Shown here: positions 35,206 through 43,992 of the stretch, in pieces
How the letters are laid out: the number at the start of each line of letters is the position of its first letter
How positions within the stretch are numbered: the stretch's first letter is position 1
NCBI RefSeq assembly: GCF_040706615.1
Contig: NZ_JAPDRF010000007.1
Location: 282,849-346,848, forward strand
Length of the DNA: 64,000 nt
Reading direction: 5' to 3'
Source: Lentisalinibacter sediminis
GTDB lineage: Bacteria; Pseudomonadota; Gammaproteobacteria; Steroidobacterales; Woeseiaceae
Notes under the pieces: generated by a model
Told to the model about the DNA's origin: nothing
The model's input: only the letters and a program-made list of their open reading frames with translations
The model's database searches: none
Translations under genes and position numbers: made by a program

Positions 35206-36075
35206 TCAGTCCCGGTCCAGGTCTTCCGGCCGTTTGCTCGCCGCCGGTGCGATGGGCGCGCCGGAGTCGCGTTCGCGCACGGCCTCCATGAAACCGACCT
35301 GCTGGGCCCGTTCCCGGAACCACAAGCCCTCGGGAGAGTGGCGCGCAACGCCGTCGAAGAAGTTGGCGAACATCTGGGTGGTTCGCAGCCCCATGTTCTC
35401 GTAGGCCTGATTCACCGCCAGCTTCGACATCATCAACTGGTTGCGCGGTACGCCCTTGATGCGGTCGCAGAGCGCGCGCACCTCCTCGTCCAGGCGCTCG
35501 GCCGGCACGGCCTTGAGCACGAGTCCCATGGCCTCGGCCTCGCGGCCCGTAACGAGATCGCCGGTGAACAGCATGCGCTTGGCCCGTTCCAGCCCCAGCC
35601 GGTATACCCACATCATGGTGGTCGGGATGCCCCAGACCCGGGCCGGAGGATAGCCGATGCGTGCGTCCTCCGCGGCGACGATCAGATCGCAGCACAACGC
35701 GATATCGCTGCCGCCGGCCACCGCCGCGCCGTGGATCCTGCCGATGACGGGTTTGGACGCGCGCCACAGGGACATGAAGTCCTGCGTGTTGCGCGACATC
35801 ATGGCGTAATCGAGCGTAGGATCCCACGGCATGTCCTGGGTGCCGTGGGCCTCGCCTTCGCTCTCTGCGTAACGGGCGAGGTCGTAGCCGCCGCAGAATC
35901 CCTTGCCCGCGCCCCGCAAGACGATCACGTGCACGTCGGCGTCCGCATCCGCCCGTTCCACGGCGCGGCGCAATTCGCCCGGCATCACGTCGTCGATGGC
36001 GTTCAGCCGCTCGGGCCGGTTGAGGGTAATCGTCGCGACCCGGTCGGCCGACTCGTACAGCAACGTGTCGTACAT
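35206..36075 (-). CDS. crotonase-fold enoyl-CoA hydratase/isomerase family protein
   Basis: A 289-residue crotonase-superfamily protein. NRPERLNAID near residue 19 and the oxyanion-hole region GAGKGFCGGYDL near 54-65 bind the acyl-CoA carbonyl. HGAAVAGGSDIALCCDL near 115 is the second oxyanion segment. The two catalytic Glu of hydratases are not conserved: the first position is Asp (GGSD) and the second is Pro (GYPPARVW). It may therefore catalyse a different acyl-CoA reaction such as isomerisation or hydrolysis. It lies 18 bp downstream of the pirin gene and may be cotranscribed with it. Confidence 0.85.
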   Translation of the reverse strand: MYDTLLYESADRVATITLNRPERLNAIDDVMPGELRRAVERADADADVHVIVLRGAGKGFCGGYDLARYAESEGEAHGTQDMPWDPTLDYAMMSRNTQDFMSLWRASKPVIGRIHGAAVAGGSDIALCCDLIVAAEDARIGYPPARVWGIPTTMMWVYRLGLERAKRMLFTGDLVTGREAEAMGLVLKAVPAERLDEEVRALCDRIKGVPRNQLMMSKLAVNQAYENMGLRTTQMFANFFDGVARHSPEGLWFRERAQQVGFMEAVRERDSGAPIAPAASKRPEDLDRD

Positions 36076-36093
36076 GCCGCCAGTATAGGAGAA

Positions 36094-36963
36094 TCAGCGC
36101 TCCGCGTACTCGACGAGGGCGCCGCTGCGGTAGTCCGCGATGGCCTGCTCGATCTCCTCGCGGGTGTTCATGACGAAGGGGCCGTACTGGGCCACCGGCT
36201 CGCCGATGGGCTTGCCGGCCAGCAGGATGAACCGCGCGGTGTCACCGATGGATTCCACGGTGACGCTGTTCCCGTCGCCGAGTATGCCTGCCGATCGTGG
36301 CGGCAGTTCCCGGCTGTCGGCACCATGGCCTACGGTGATGCTGCCTTCGTAAGCGTAGACGAAGGCGCTGTGACCGGCCGGCACGGGGCACTGGAACAGG
36401 TGGTCCGCGGCCAGTTCCACGTCGACGAACACGGGTTCCGTGCTGAGGCCGTGGATGGGGCCGGTCACCGGTGTCCCGTCCACCGGCACCTCCCCGGCGA
36501 TGACCTTCACCCGCCCGCCCGGGATGTCGGCCGCGGGAATCTCGGCCGCGGGGATGTCGCGGTAGGCGGCCGCTTTCATTTTCTCCGCGGCGGGCAGGTT
36601 GATCCAGAGCTGGAAGCCCCGCATGCGGCCCTCCCGCTGCTGCGGCATTTCGGAATGGATCACGCCGCGGCCGGCGGTCATCCACTGCACGCCGCCCTCG
36701 GTGAGTTCGCCCACGTTGCCCATGTGGTCCTCGTGGCGCATGTGGCCGTTCAGCATGTAAGTGACGGTTTCGAAACCGCGGTGCGGATGGGGCGGGAATC
36801 CGGCGATGTAGTCGTCCGGGTTGTCGGTGCCGAACTCGTCCAGCATCAGGAAAGGGTCCAGCCGGCCGGACTCGCCGGCGCCGAGGCTGCGGCGCAGCCG
36901 CACGCCGGCGCCGTCGGAGGTCTCCACGCCGGGGATGACCCGGCTCAAGCTGCGTTCCGCCAT
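36094..36963 (-). CDS. pirin family protein
   Basis: A 289-residue bicupin of the pirin family, iron-binding proteins that in bacteria act as quercetinase-like dioxygenases or redox sensors. The N-terminal metal site is intact: HPHRGFET near residues 57-64 and HSEMP near 102-106 supply three His and one Glu. The start at 36963 (MAERSLSRVIPG) matches family length. It is divergent from the S9 peptidase gene and upstream of the crotonase on the same strand. Confidence 0.93.
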   Translation of the reverse strand: MAERSLSRVIPGVETSDGAGVRLRRSLGAGESGRLDPFLMLDEFGTDNPDDYIAGFPPHPHRGFETVTYMLNGHMRHEDHMGNVGELTEGGVQWMTAGRGVIHSEMPQQREGRMRGFQLWINLPAAEKMKAAAYRDIPAAEIPAADIPGGRVKVIAGEVPVDGTPVTGPIHGLSTEPVFVDVELAADHLFQCPVPAGHSAFVYAYEGSITVGHGADSRELPPRSAGILGDGNSVTVESIGDTARFILLAGKPIGEPVAQYGPFVMNTREEIEQAIADYRSGALVEYAER

Positions 36964-37088
36964 GATCCGTCCTCATGATTGTCTGTGGCGCCAGTGTAGC
37001 GCCCTGCGCTCCGACGCTGCGATACAGCGGGTATCATGTCCCCCGTTTGCGGCAGATTGCCGCGGAGAATCGAAGGAGACGAGAGCCG

Positions 37089-39131
37089 ATGACGAGACCA
37101 GCCAGCGCCAGCCTCGCCGCCATTGCCCTGCTGCTCGCAGTGGCGGCGGTGGCCGCACCGCAGCCCCCGTTCGGACGCATGGACGTATTCGAGCTGGAGT
37201 GGGCTTCCGATCCGCAGATATCCCCCGACGGCGAACATATCGTCTACGTCCGCAACGGCATGGACATCATGACCGATGAGCCCGTCGGCCGGCTCTGGCT
37301 CGCGGCCTCCGACAGCAACCGGCACGAGCCGCTGACCGGCGACGACCGCGACGAGTCGGGCGCGGTCTGGTCCCCGGACGGCACGCGGATCGCCTACGTC
37401 GCCGAGGCCGGTGACGACGGGGCCGAGATCTTCGTCTACTGGCTGGAATCCGGCAAGCGCGCGAGTCTGACGCAGCTGGAGACGAGCCCGTCCGGGCTGA
37501 GCTGGTCGCCGGACGGTGGATGGCTCGCCTTCTCCATGCGAGTTCCGGCCGAGCCGCCGTCACTGGTGGAGCTGCCGTCGAAGCCCGAAGGCGCCGAGTG
37601 GGCGGAGACGCCGCGGGTGACGACACGGGGGACATACGAGAGCGATGGCAGCGGTTACCTGGAGCCGGGTTTCCATCATTACTTCGTGCTGCCCGCCGAC
37701 GGCGGCACACCCCGGCAGGTGACCTCCGGCGCCTTCCATCACACGGGCACGCCGCAGTGGACGCCCGACGGCGACTCGCTGGTGTTCTCCGCCAACCGCA
37801 ATCCGGACTGGGAGCTGGATTTCGTGGAGTCCGACGTCTATCGGGTGGACATGGCGAACGGCGAGATCACCCGGCTCACGGACCGTGATGGCCCGGATAC
37901 CGAGCCCGTGATCTCGCCGGACGGCAGCCTGATCGCCTGGCGGGGCTATGACGACAAGGTCCAGACCTATCAGGTGGACAGGCTCTACGTAATGGAGATC
38001 GACGGCGGCGGCAAGCGCGAGCTGTTGCCGGAGCTCGATCGCAGCGTCTCCGGGCTTGCGTGGAACCGGGAGGGCGACGGCCTGTACTTCCAGTACGCCG
38101 ATCAGGGCGTGACCCGGATCGGGTTCACCACCCTCGGCGGCAAGTTCCGGGTGATGGCGGAGAATGTCGGCGGCACGGTCATCGGCCGCCCCTACCTCCG
38201 GGGCTCGTTCTCCGTTTCCGGGGACGGCCGGATTGCCTACACACGCGCCACCGCCCACCGCCCGGCCGACGTCGCCGTGGTCTCCTGGCTGGGCGGTGCG
38301 CCCGCTGCTGTCACCGACCTGAATGCCGATGCGCTGGGCGGCCGGTCGCTGGGCCGGGTGGAAGAGTTCCGTTATCCGTCCACACTGGACATGCGGGAGA
38401 TCCAGGGCTGGCTGGTGAAGCCGCCCGGCTACGACGCCGAGCGGGACTATCCGCTGCTGGTCGAAATCCACGGCGGACCCATCTCCCACTACGGTCCGGT
38501 GTTCTCCCCCGAGATCCAGCTCTACGCCGCGGCGGGCTACGTGGTGTTCTACCCGAATCCAAGGGGCAGCACGGGCTACGGCGAGGAGTTCGGCAACCTG
38601 CTGTACCACGACTATCCCGGCGGCGATTACCAGGACATCATGGACGGCGTCGATGCCCTCGTCGAAGCCGGCATCGCCTCCGAGGACAGCCTCTACGTCA
38701 CCGGTGGCAGCGCGGGCGGCATCATGACGGCCTGGATCGTCGGCAAGACCGACCGTTTCCGGGCCGCCGCGGTGATCAAGCCGGTGATGAACTGGATCAG
38801 CAAGACGCTGACCGCCGACAATTACTACAAGTACGCCGACTATCGTTATCCCGGCCAGCCCTGGGAGAGCATAGAGGAGTACATGAAGTACTCGCCGGTT
38901 TCGCTGGTGGGCGAGATCGAGACCCCGACGCTGGTGATGGTGGGCACCGCCGACCTGCGCACGCCATTGTCCGAGGCGAAACAACTCTACAGCGCGCTGA
39001 AAATCCGCGGCATCGACACGGCACTGGTGGAGATACCGGGCGCGGCCCACAACATCGCGCGTCGGCCGAGCCAGCTCATCGCGAAGGTGGACCACATCCT
39101 CGCCTGGCTGCAGAGGTATCCGCCGGAATGA
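37089..39131 (+). CDS. S9-family (prolyl oligopeptidase-like) exported peptidase
   Basis: A 680-residue S9C-type serine peptidase. A signal peptide (hydrophobic residues 8-20, cleavage near VAA-PQ) directs it to the periplasm. An N-terminal beta-propeller built of TolB/WD40-like repeats (SPDGEHIVYV, SPDGTRIAYV, TPDGDSLVFS) spans about 30-380. The C-terminal alpha/beta-hydrolase carries the Ser in TGGSAGGIM near 540, an Asp in GTADLRTP near 622 and a His in PGAAHNI near 655. The start at 37089 follows GAAGGAGACGAGAGCCG. It overlaps the next small lipoprotein gene by four bases. Confidence 0.94.
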   Translation: MTRPASASLAAIALLLAVAAVAAPQPPFGRMDVFELEWASDPQISPDGEHIVYVRNGMDIMTDEPVGRLWLAASDSNRHEPLTGDDRDESGAVWSPDGTRIAYVAEAGDDGAEIFVYWLESGKRASLTQLETSPSGLSWSPDGGWLAFSMRVPAEPPSLVELPSKPEGAEWAETPRVTTRGTYESDGSGYLEPGFHHYFVLPADGGTPRQVTSGAFHHTGTPQWTPDGDSLVFSANRNPDWELDFVESDVYRVDMANGEITRLTDRDGPDTEPVISPDGSLIAWRGYDDKVQTYQVDRLYVMEIDGGGKRELLPELDRSVSGLAWNREGDGLYFQYADQGVTRIGFTTLGGKFRVMAENVGGTVIGRPYLRGSFSVSGDGRIAYTRATAHRPADVAVVSWLGGAPAAVTDLNADALGGRSLGRVEEFRYPSTLDMREIQGWLVKPPGYDAERDYPLLVEIHGGPISHYGPVFSPEIQLYAAAGYVVFYPNPRGSTGYGEEFGNLLYHDYPGGDYQDIMDGVDALVEAGIASEDSLYVTGGSAGGIMTAWIVGKTDRFRAAAVIKPVMNWISKTLTADNYYKYADYRYPGQPWESIEEYMKYSPVSLVGEIETPTLVMVGTADLRTPLSEAKQLYSALKIRGIDTALVEIPGAAHNIARRPSQLIAKVDHILAWLQRYPPE

Positions 39132-39397
39132 AGACGATTTCGGGACCCGGGATTGCCGGCGCAGTGATGATTGCGGTGTCTATGCTGGTCGGCTGCGCGA
39201 GTGCGCAGCCGGACCTGGGCATGGCCGTGGAAGATTTTGATCAGGCCTGCTTCCGGTCGGATCGGGCGCGCGGCAAGCTCGTCTTCGCCGAGCGCAACCG
39301 GGAGGTCTATTACTGCGATCTCTGGGACACACACTACATCTTCGAGGACGGCATCCTGGTGAGCATCGAGCAGAATCTGCCGTCCGGGGCGGACTAG
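39128..39397 (+). CDS. small hypothetical lipoprotein
   Basis: An 89-residue exported protein with hydrophobic residues 8-21 and lipobox LVGC (Cys23). The mature domain has two further Cys (QACFRSD and YYCDLWD), likely a disulfide. I do not recognise the family. Its ATG overlaps the stop of the S9 peptidase (ATGA at 39128-39131), so it is translated with it and may act with that periplasmic peptidase. A DJ-1-type gene follows after 12 bp. Confidence 0.8.
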   Translation: MKTISGPGIAGAVMIAVSMLVGCASAQPDLGMAVEDFDQACFRSDRARGKLVFAERNREVYYCDLWDTHYIFEDGILVSIEQNLPSGAD

Positions 39398-39409
39398 GGC
39401 GGCCGGGCA

Positions 39410-40042
39410 ATGGAGTGGCCCCGGGTCGGCATCGTGGTTTTCGATGACGTGGAGGTGCTGGACTTCTGCGGTCCGTTCGAAGTTTTCTCCGCGGTCCGGC
39501 TGAAGGAGGGCGCGGGGCGCGAGGCACCGTGTCCGTTCGACGTGGGCCTGGTCGCCGAGACGGGCGCGCCGGTCACCACGACGGGCGGCATGACGGTGAC
39601 GCCGCGCTGGTCCCTCGACGATTGTCCGGCACTCGATCTGCTGCTGGTCCCGGGTGGCTGGGGCGTGCGCCGGCAACTGGAGAACCCGCCCCTGCTGGAC
39701 TGGCTGCGCGAACGCAGCGGCGAAGTAGAGCGCCTCTGCTCGGTCTGCACCGGCTCCCTGCTGCTCGGCGCGGCCGGCCTGCTGGACGGGAGCCGCGCGA
39801 CCACGCACTGGCGCTCGCTGGACTGGATGGCGGAGATGCTGCCTGCCGTGGAGGTGGTGCGTGACAGGCACTTCGTCCGGGACGGCAGCGTCTGGACCTC
39901 GGCCGGCATCTCGGCCGGTATCGACATGTCTCTGCGGATCGTCGCCGACATCCATGGAGAGGACATCGCCCGGGCGACGGCGCGCTACATGGAGTACCCC
40001 TGGCCGGGATCCGACGCGCGGCGTATATCGATGCCCGGCTAG
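39410..40042 (+). CDS. DJ-1/PfpI-family protein (isonitrile-hydratase-like)
   Basis: A 210-residue DJ-1/PfpI protein. The nucleophile Cys113 lies in LCSVCTGSLLLGAAG at the nucleophile elbow, with a Glu near residue 17-24 (VEVLDFCGPFE). The C-terminal region TSAGISAGIDMSLRIV is characteristic of the isonitrile hydratase/GATase1-AraC-type branch. No DNA-binding domain is present. It is probably cotranscribed with the upstream lipoprotein gene. Its stop codon overlaps the stop of the convergent aldo/keto reductase gene in the tetranucleotide CTAG (40039-40042). Confidence 0.9.
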   Translation: MEWPRVGIVVFDDVEVLDFCGPFEVFSAVRLKEGAGREAPCPFDVGLVAETGAPVTTTGGMTVTPRWSLDDCPALDLLLVPGGWGVRRQLENPPLLDWLRERSGEVERLCSVCTGSLLLGAAGLLDGSRATTHWRSLDWMAEMLPAVEVVRDRHFVRDGSVWTSAGISAGIDMSLRIVADIHGEDIARATARYMEYPWPGSDARRISMPG

Positions 40043-40935
40043 GCGAAGTCGCGGACGAGGGCGCGCATGCGTTGCCTCGTCTTTTTGTCCGGGAGCGCGC
40101 CGAAGCCGGCGCCGATGTTGTCCACGGCATGCCGCGGGTTGGCCGTTTCGGTCAGCACGCAGGTTACCGCCGGGTGGGAGAGGATGAACTTGAGCGAGAA
40201 CTGCGCCCAGCTGTCGCAGTCGAACTCGGCCGCCCACGGCGGCAGTTTTCTGCCGCGCACCAGCCGGAACCACTCGCCGTTGATGAACGGGCGATTGACG
40301 ACGACGGCGGTGCCGCGTTCCAGCGCCATCGGCAGGACGCGTTCCGCGGCTTCCGGCTCCATCAGGGAATAGTTCACCTGCAGGACGTCCACGGTGCCGG
40401 TGTCCATGAGCTCCATCATGGCCGGGTAGTACTCTCTGCGGTGGCGGGCGACGCCGATATGCCGGGTCAGGCCCTCGTCTTTCCAGCGCCGGAACGTCTG
40501 CCAGTTCGGCACCGCGGTCTCGGGATAGGCGTGCATGAGGTCCAGCGTCGGTTTGCCGGTCATCGCCAGCAGGCGTGCCGCCTCGTCGCGCGCCGCCGGT
40601 TCGTCGCCGACGTCGAAATAGGTGCCGAGGAAGACGCGATCGCCGATCTCACGCTCGCCCACGACATCGGCCACGACAAAGCGGCTGTCGCCGGAGCAGT
40701 CGATGTAGCGCGATCCGTAGCGCTGGAACATCTTCATGACGTCCCAGGAGGCGTCCCGGTTGCCGCTGCGGAAAGCGTTCGAGTTGCCCATGCCGATGAT
40801 CGGCAGTGACTCGCCCGTGTGCGGAATCGGCCGGGTTGGCAGTTGCTTGTGCTCGGCCACCAGCGTCGGCAGCGGTGCCGTCGCAGCGAACGCCGCAGCG
40901 CCGCCGTATTTCAAAAACTGCCGTCGCGTAGCCAT
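40039..40935 (-). CDS. Tat-exported aldo/keto-reductase-like protein lacking catalytic residues
   Basis: A 298-residue protein starting with a twin-arginine signal (ATRRQFLKYGG, then a hydrophobic Ala-rich stretch to about residue 27), so it is exported folded. The mature part has aldo/keto reductase barrel features (GLTRHIGVARH, VDVLQVNYSL, near-C-terminal ALPDKKTRQRM). The catalytic tetrad is degraded: after the conserved Asp79 the usual Tyr is absent (DCSGDSRF) and the Lys strand reads VFLGTYFD. It may be a non-enzymatic or altered periplasmic protein. A GGTGCCGGACC repeat abuts the start codon and no normal ribosome site is visible. Confidence 0.85.
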   Translation of the reverse strand: MATRRQFLKYGGAAAFAATAPLPTLVAEHKQLPTRPIPHTGESLPIIGMGNSNAFRSGNRDASWDVMKMFQRYGSRYIDCSGDSRFVVADVVGEREIGDRVFLGTYFDVGDEPAARDEAARLLAMTGKPTLDLMHAYPETAVPNWQTFRRWKDEGLTRHIGVARHRREYYPAMMELMDTGTVDVLQVNYSLMEPEAAERVLPMALERGTAVVVNRPFINGEWFRLVRGRKLPPWAAEFDCDSWAQFSLKFILSHPAVTCVLTETANPRHAVDNIGAGFGALPDKKTRQRMRALVRDFA

Positions 40936-40937
40936 GA

Positions 40938-40957
40938 GGTGCCGGACCGAACTTATG
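40938..40957 (+). repeat. GGTGCCGGACCGAACTT repeat, copy A
   Basis: GGTGCCGGACCGAACTT at 40938-40954, just upstream of the Tat aldo/keto reductase start. A related arm CCGGTCCGA follows near 40982, suggesting a foldback. Confidence 0.7.
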
Positions 40958-41029
40958 CAAGTTTCGCAACTTTTCAGACTTCCGGTCCGACTGCAAGTCG
41001 GAAATTCCGCAGGATGAGCCCGGTGGCGG

Positions 41030-42673
41030 TCAGGGCAGCTCGGCACGGTCCCGGGCGAGCACCACACCGGACTGCGAGGCCATCGATTCGTAATAGCGGA
41101 CGAACCGCCGGGTCTCGAGCGCGTCGTACGGTGCCAGATTCCGGGCCCACCGGTATGAGATGGGCTGATACCAGAGCGCAGCCTCGACGGTGAACGGACC
41201 CTCGGCTCCTTGCGTATCCACGCGATAACGCACCACGTCGCCCCCTCCGGCGAAGTCCGCGTCACCCGCGGCGCGACCCCGTACCGCAATGTCCTCGCCC
41301 GCCGTGGTTTTGTCGAAGCCGGTCGGGAGCAGCCGGTTGTCCTTCGTGTAATGGGTGGCGGTCAGCAGCCCCGTCGTCACCCGTCCATCGGGATCGGCGA
41401 GCATTCCCTCGTAGATCTGGACTTCCGAGGGATCGTCGAGGATGTCGTGATGAGGCTCGTGCCGGCGCGGGTCTTCGTCGTTGTCGTTGCCGGCGATGGA
41501 GCCGTCGCTGCGCAGCCGGCCGGACTCGAAGACGACGTTGCCGTCACCGTCGGTGACGGTCACATGCAGCCACGCCCGGCGTGACGGGTAGGCGGAAGGC
41601 AGTTTGTGCCCCGCCTTGTTGCGGATGCGGATCACGGCCTCGAGCGACGTCCCGGTCCGGCGCACCGCACTCGCCTCGACCTCCGCGGATGCACTCTGCA
41701 GATGCTCGACGGTGCGGCGTGCCGCCTCTTCCAGATCGCGGGGCGCCGCCGTCACGCCGAGTTCGCCGCGATAGCGGTTCAGCATCCGCATCATGAAGAA
41801 GTTGCCGCCGCGGAAGACGTGCTTCGAGACCGCCTCGCGCGGCTCACCCAGTACCGCACTGACCGGTGTCTCGCCCTCGACGACGGGCATGTGGCAGCTC
41901 TGGCAGGTCTCGCGGCCGGGGTAGTCGCTGTGTTCCCACTCCAGGTACGGCATCTGCTCCGGTAGCGTGGCGATGATCTCGCCGTCCTCGCCGCGGCTGT
42001 GGGTGTACAGGGTATGGCAGCTGCCGCACAGTCCGGAGTCCTGAATGTGGCCGCCCTCGCCGGGTTTGAACAGGGAGGCCGAGTTCATGACGTGTTTTCG
42101 GCCCTCGGTGACCTCGAACGGCCCGAAGATCTGGCGTCGACCCTTCGCCGAATCCTCGTCGATGGTGAAGCCCGCTGTAAAGCTCGCGGCCGTACCGAGT
42201 CCGTCCGGCAGGATCTGGTGGCACATGGCGCAGGAAACCCCCTCGTGCGCCAGCGCGGTTTCGCCGTCGGCGCCCGGCGCGACGGGCAGGTGAGCGAAGA
42301 CCTGCCCCTTGCGCTCCGCGAACTTCGCCTCGTAACGGGCCATCGGCATGTGACAGGCGGAACACTCGTCCTGGACCTCGGCGCTGGCCTCCGGGTGATC
42401 CATGATCTCCCGGCGCACCGCCGCCTGCCAGTAGGGATCCCGCGCGGAGTTCGCCATCATCGAGGCGCTCCAGTCGTCGCCGATGGAGATATCCCGCCCG
42501 TCCGCAGTCACAAGGCCGTTGTGGCAGGCAATGCAGTTGTCGCTGGTCGCGAACAGGTGGGTAACCACCCCCTGGGCCGCGGCAAGGCCGGGGACGGCGA
42601 TGGTCAGCACGATGATGATCTGCGCGATCCGCGCGAGAGAACCGGGGCAACTTATCCGGGGCACAGTTTTCAT
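41030..42673 (-). CDS. exported pentahaem c-type cytochrome
   Basis: A 547-residue periplasmic or surface cytochrome with a signal peptide (hydrophobic residues 15-33). Five CxxCH haem motifs lie at 47-51, 104-108, 148-152, 216-220 and 257-261. The spacing and the MPMARYEAKF and CHMPVVEG segments resemble the cytochrome c554/multihaem family. The C-terminal 280 residues have no haem motifs and look beta-rich (IRIRNKAGHKLPSAYPSRRA, VTVTDGDGNVVFES), possibly a substrate or partner domain. The ATG at 42673 lies 2 bp after the stop of the cytochrome-barrel gene, implying an operon and shared function in electron transfer. Confidence 0.92.
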   Translation of the reverse strand: MKTVPRISCPGSLARIAQIIIVLTIAVPGLAAAQGVVTHLFATSDNCIACHNGLVTADGRDISIGDDWSASMMANSARDPYWQAAVRREIMDHPEASAEVQDECSACHMPMARYEAKFAERKGQVFAHLPVAPGADGETALAHEGVSCAMCHQILPDGLGTAASFTAGFTIDEDSAKGRRQIFGPFEVTEGRKHVMNSASLFKPGEGGHIQDSGLCGSCHTLYTHSRGEDGEIIATLPEQMPYLEWEHSDYPGRETCQSCHMPVVEGETPVSAVLGEPREAVSKHVFRGGNFFMMRMLNRYRGELGVTAAPRDLEEAARRTVEHLQSASAEVEASAVRRTGTSLEAVIRIRNKAGHKLPSAYPSRRAWLHVTVTDGDGNVVFESGRLRSDGSIAGNDNDEDPRRHEPHHDILDDPSEVQIYEGMLADPDGRVTTGLLTATHYTKDNRLLPTGFDKTTAGEDIAVRGRAAGDADFAGGGDVVRYRVDTQGAEGPFTVEAALWYQPISYRWARNLAPYDALETRRFVRYYESMASQSGVVLARDRAELP

Positions 42674-42675
42674 CC

Positions 42676-43860
42676 TCACCAGCCGTCCGTGAGCCCGCCA
42701 TCGAAAAAGTCCCACAGCACGTACAGCCGCACGACCGGATCCCGGTCGCCGGTGTTGTTCAGCGGCAGCCGCACGCCGACACCGAGGCGGACGTGCTGGC
42801 GCCGGTTGAGCGTGACCTGGACCTGGGGCACCGCATCCCACTCGGTGTCTGCGTCGCCGACCAGCGCACGGCTGCCCAGCACCTCGATCATGGGCGCCCA
42901 GCGGCGTCCCCATCGGCCCTCGGTAATGGCCCGGCCGGCCGCCAGTCGCCAGAACGCCTCGTCGTCCGCCTCGTCATCCTCCAGCGGGAGTCCGAAACCC
43001 GCCTGGCCGTGGACGAAATAACCTCGCGGCAGGAGCTGGCCCACGAGCAACATCGGCTCGACGATCACCGTCCCCGCGGAGGCACCGGCATCCTCGTCGC
43101 CGGTGGGCAGAACCACCTCGGTGGCGAAACTGACGATCGTCCCCCGGCCCAGGTCGTCGTAGACCACGCGCTTGTAGCCCAGCACGATGTCCCCGAGGAC
43201 CGAGCGCCAGTCGCCCGTGCCCTCGCCGTCTGCCGTGCGCGACTCCCACCATACCGCCGGCACCGCGATCTCCACCTGATTGCGCGCGCCGATGCGCTTT
43301 TCGTAGATTGCTTCGATCGCCACGTTGCCCGGGTCCTCGGTCGCGACCGTGCTCTGCACGATGACCTCGTCTTCGGGGAATGCCTTTGTGGTGTATAGCG
43401 GCAGCGGCAGGTTCAGCTCGCCCCGCGGCCAGGCGTCACTCGTGCAGAAGCTCCGTATGTGGCCGACCGCCGCCTCCAGCTGCTGGTCGCTCAGCGCCTC
43501 GCCGAACGCCGGCATGATACGGGCGAAGGCACGCACCGGGCCGCCGTCGTGCGCGACCGCCACCCAGTCCGCGTCCGCCTCCCGGGTGGCGAAATTGCAA
43601 TTGGTGAAATCGGGTGTCGGCACACCGAATCCCAGTTGCTCCTGCCTGACACCCGTGCCGTCGGCGCCGTGGCAGGCCGCGCAGGCCTCGGTGTAGATCC
43701 GCCTGCCGTCCCGCAGGCTGCCCGGGTCAGCCACACCGGGGGCGTGTGCATCGGCTCCGGCGCTATGGTCCGGAGGAGACGCTGGAGAGGAGGCCGCCGC
43801 CGCTGCCGCCATAAGTGCGACCGAGGTCAGTAGCAGGCCGTATCCCAAGCGTCCGATCAT
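42676..43860 (-). CDS. c-type cytochrome fused to an outer-membrane barrel-like domain
   Basis: A 394-residue exported protein. After a signal peptide (to about residue 24) comes a class I cytochrome c domain with haem motif CAACH at 60-64 and likely axial Met in ARIMPAFGE near 115. Residues from about 155 consist of alternating-pattern strands (QVEIAVPAVWWES, TIVSFATEVVLPTGDE, VQVTLNRRQHVRLGVGVRLP) ending in VRLYVLWDFFDGGL, the style of transporter-like outer-membrane beta-barrels. A monohaem domain joined to a barrel would place a haem at an outer-membrane pore. It precedes the pentahaem cytochrome gene in one operon. Confidence 0.82.
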   Translation of the reverse strand: MIGRLGYGLLLTSVALMAAAAAASSPASPPDHSAGADAHAPGVADPGSLRDGRRIYTEACAACHGADGTGVRQEQLGFGVPTPDFTNCNFATREADADWVAVAHDGGPVRAFARIMPAFGEALSDQQLEAAVGHIRSFCTSDAWPRGELNLPLPLYTTKAFPEDEVIVQSTVATEDPGNVAIEAIYEKRIGARNQVEIAVPAVWWESRTADGEGTGDWRSVLGDIVLGYKRVVYDDLGRGTIVSFATEVVLPTGDEDAGASAGTVIVEPMLLVGQLLPRGYFVHGQAGFGLPLEDDEADDEAFWRLAAGRAITEGRWGRRWAPMIEVLGSRALVGDADTEWDAVPQVQVTLNRRQHVRLGVGVRLPLNNTGDRDPVVRLYVLWDFFDGGLTDGW

Positions 43861-43992
43861 TGGCTTTCATTATGCTGATCCGGCCCTGGCCGGCATTGAA
43901 TTTCCGCAATGTTCGCGGGCCCCGGGCCGCCTAGAGTATGCGCTGACTCGTCGTCAGCGACCCGGCCCCGAAATCACGGAGATAGCCTTGCC

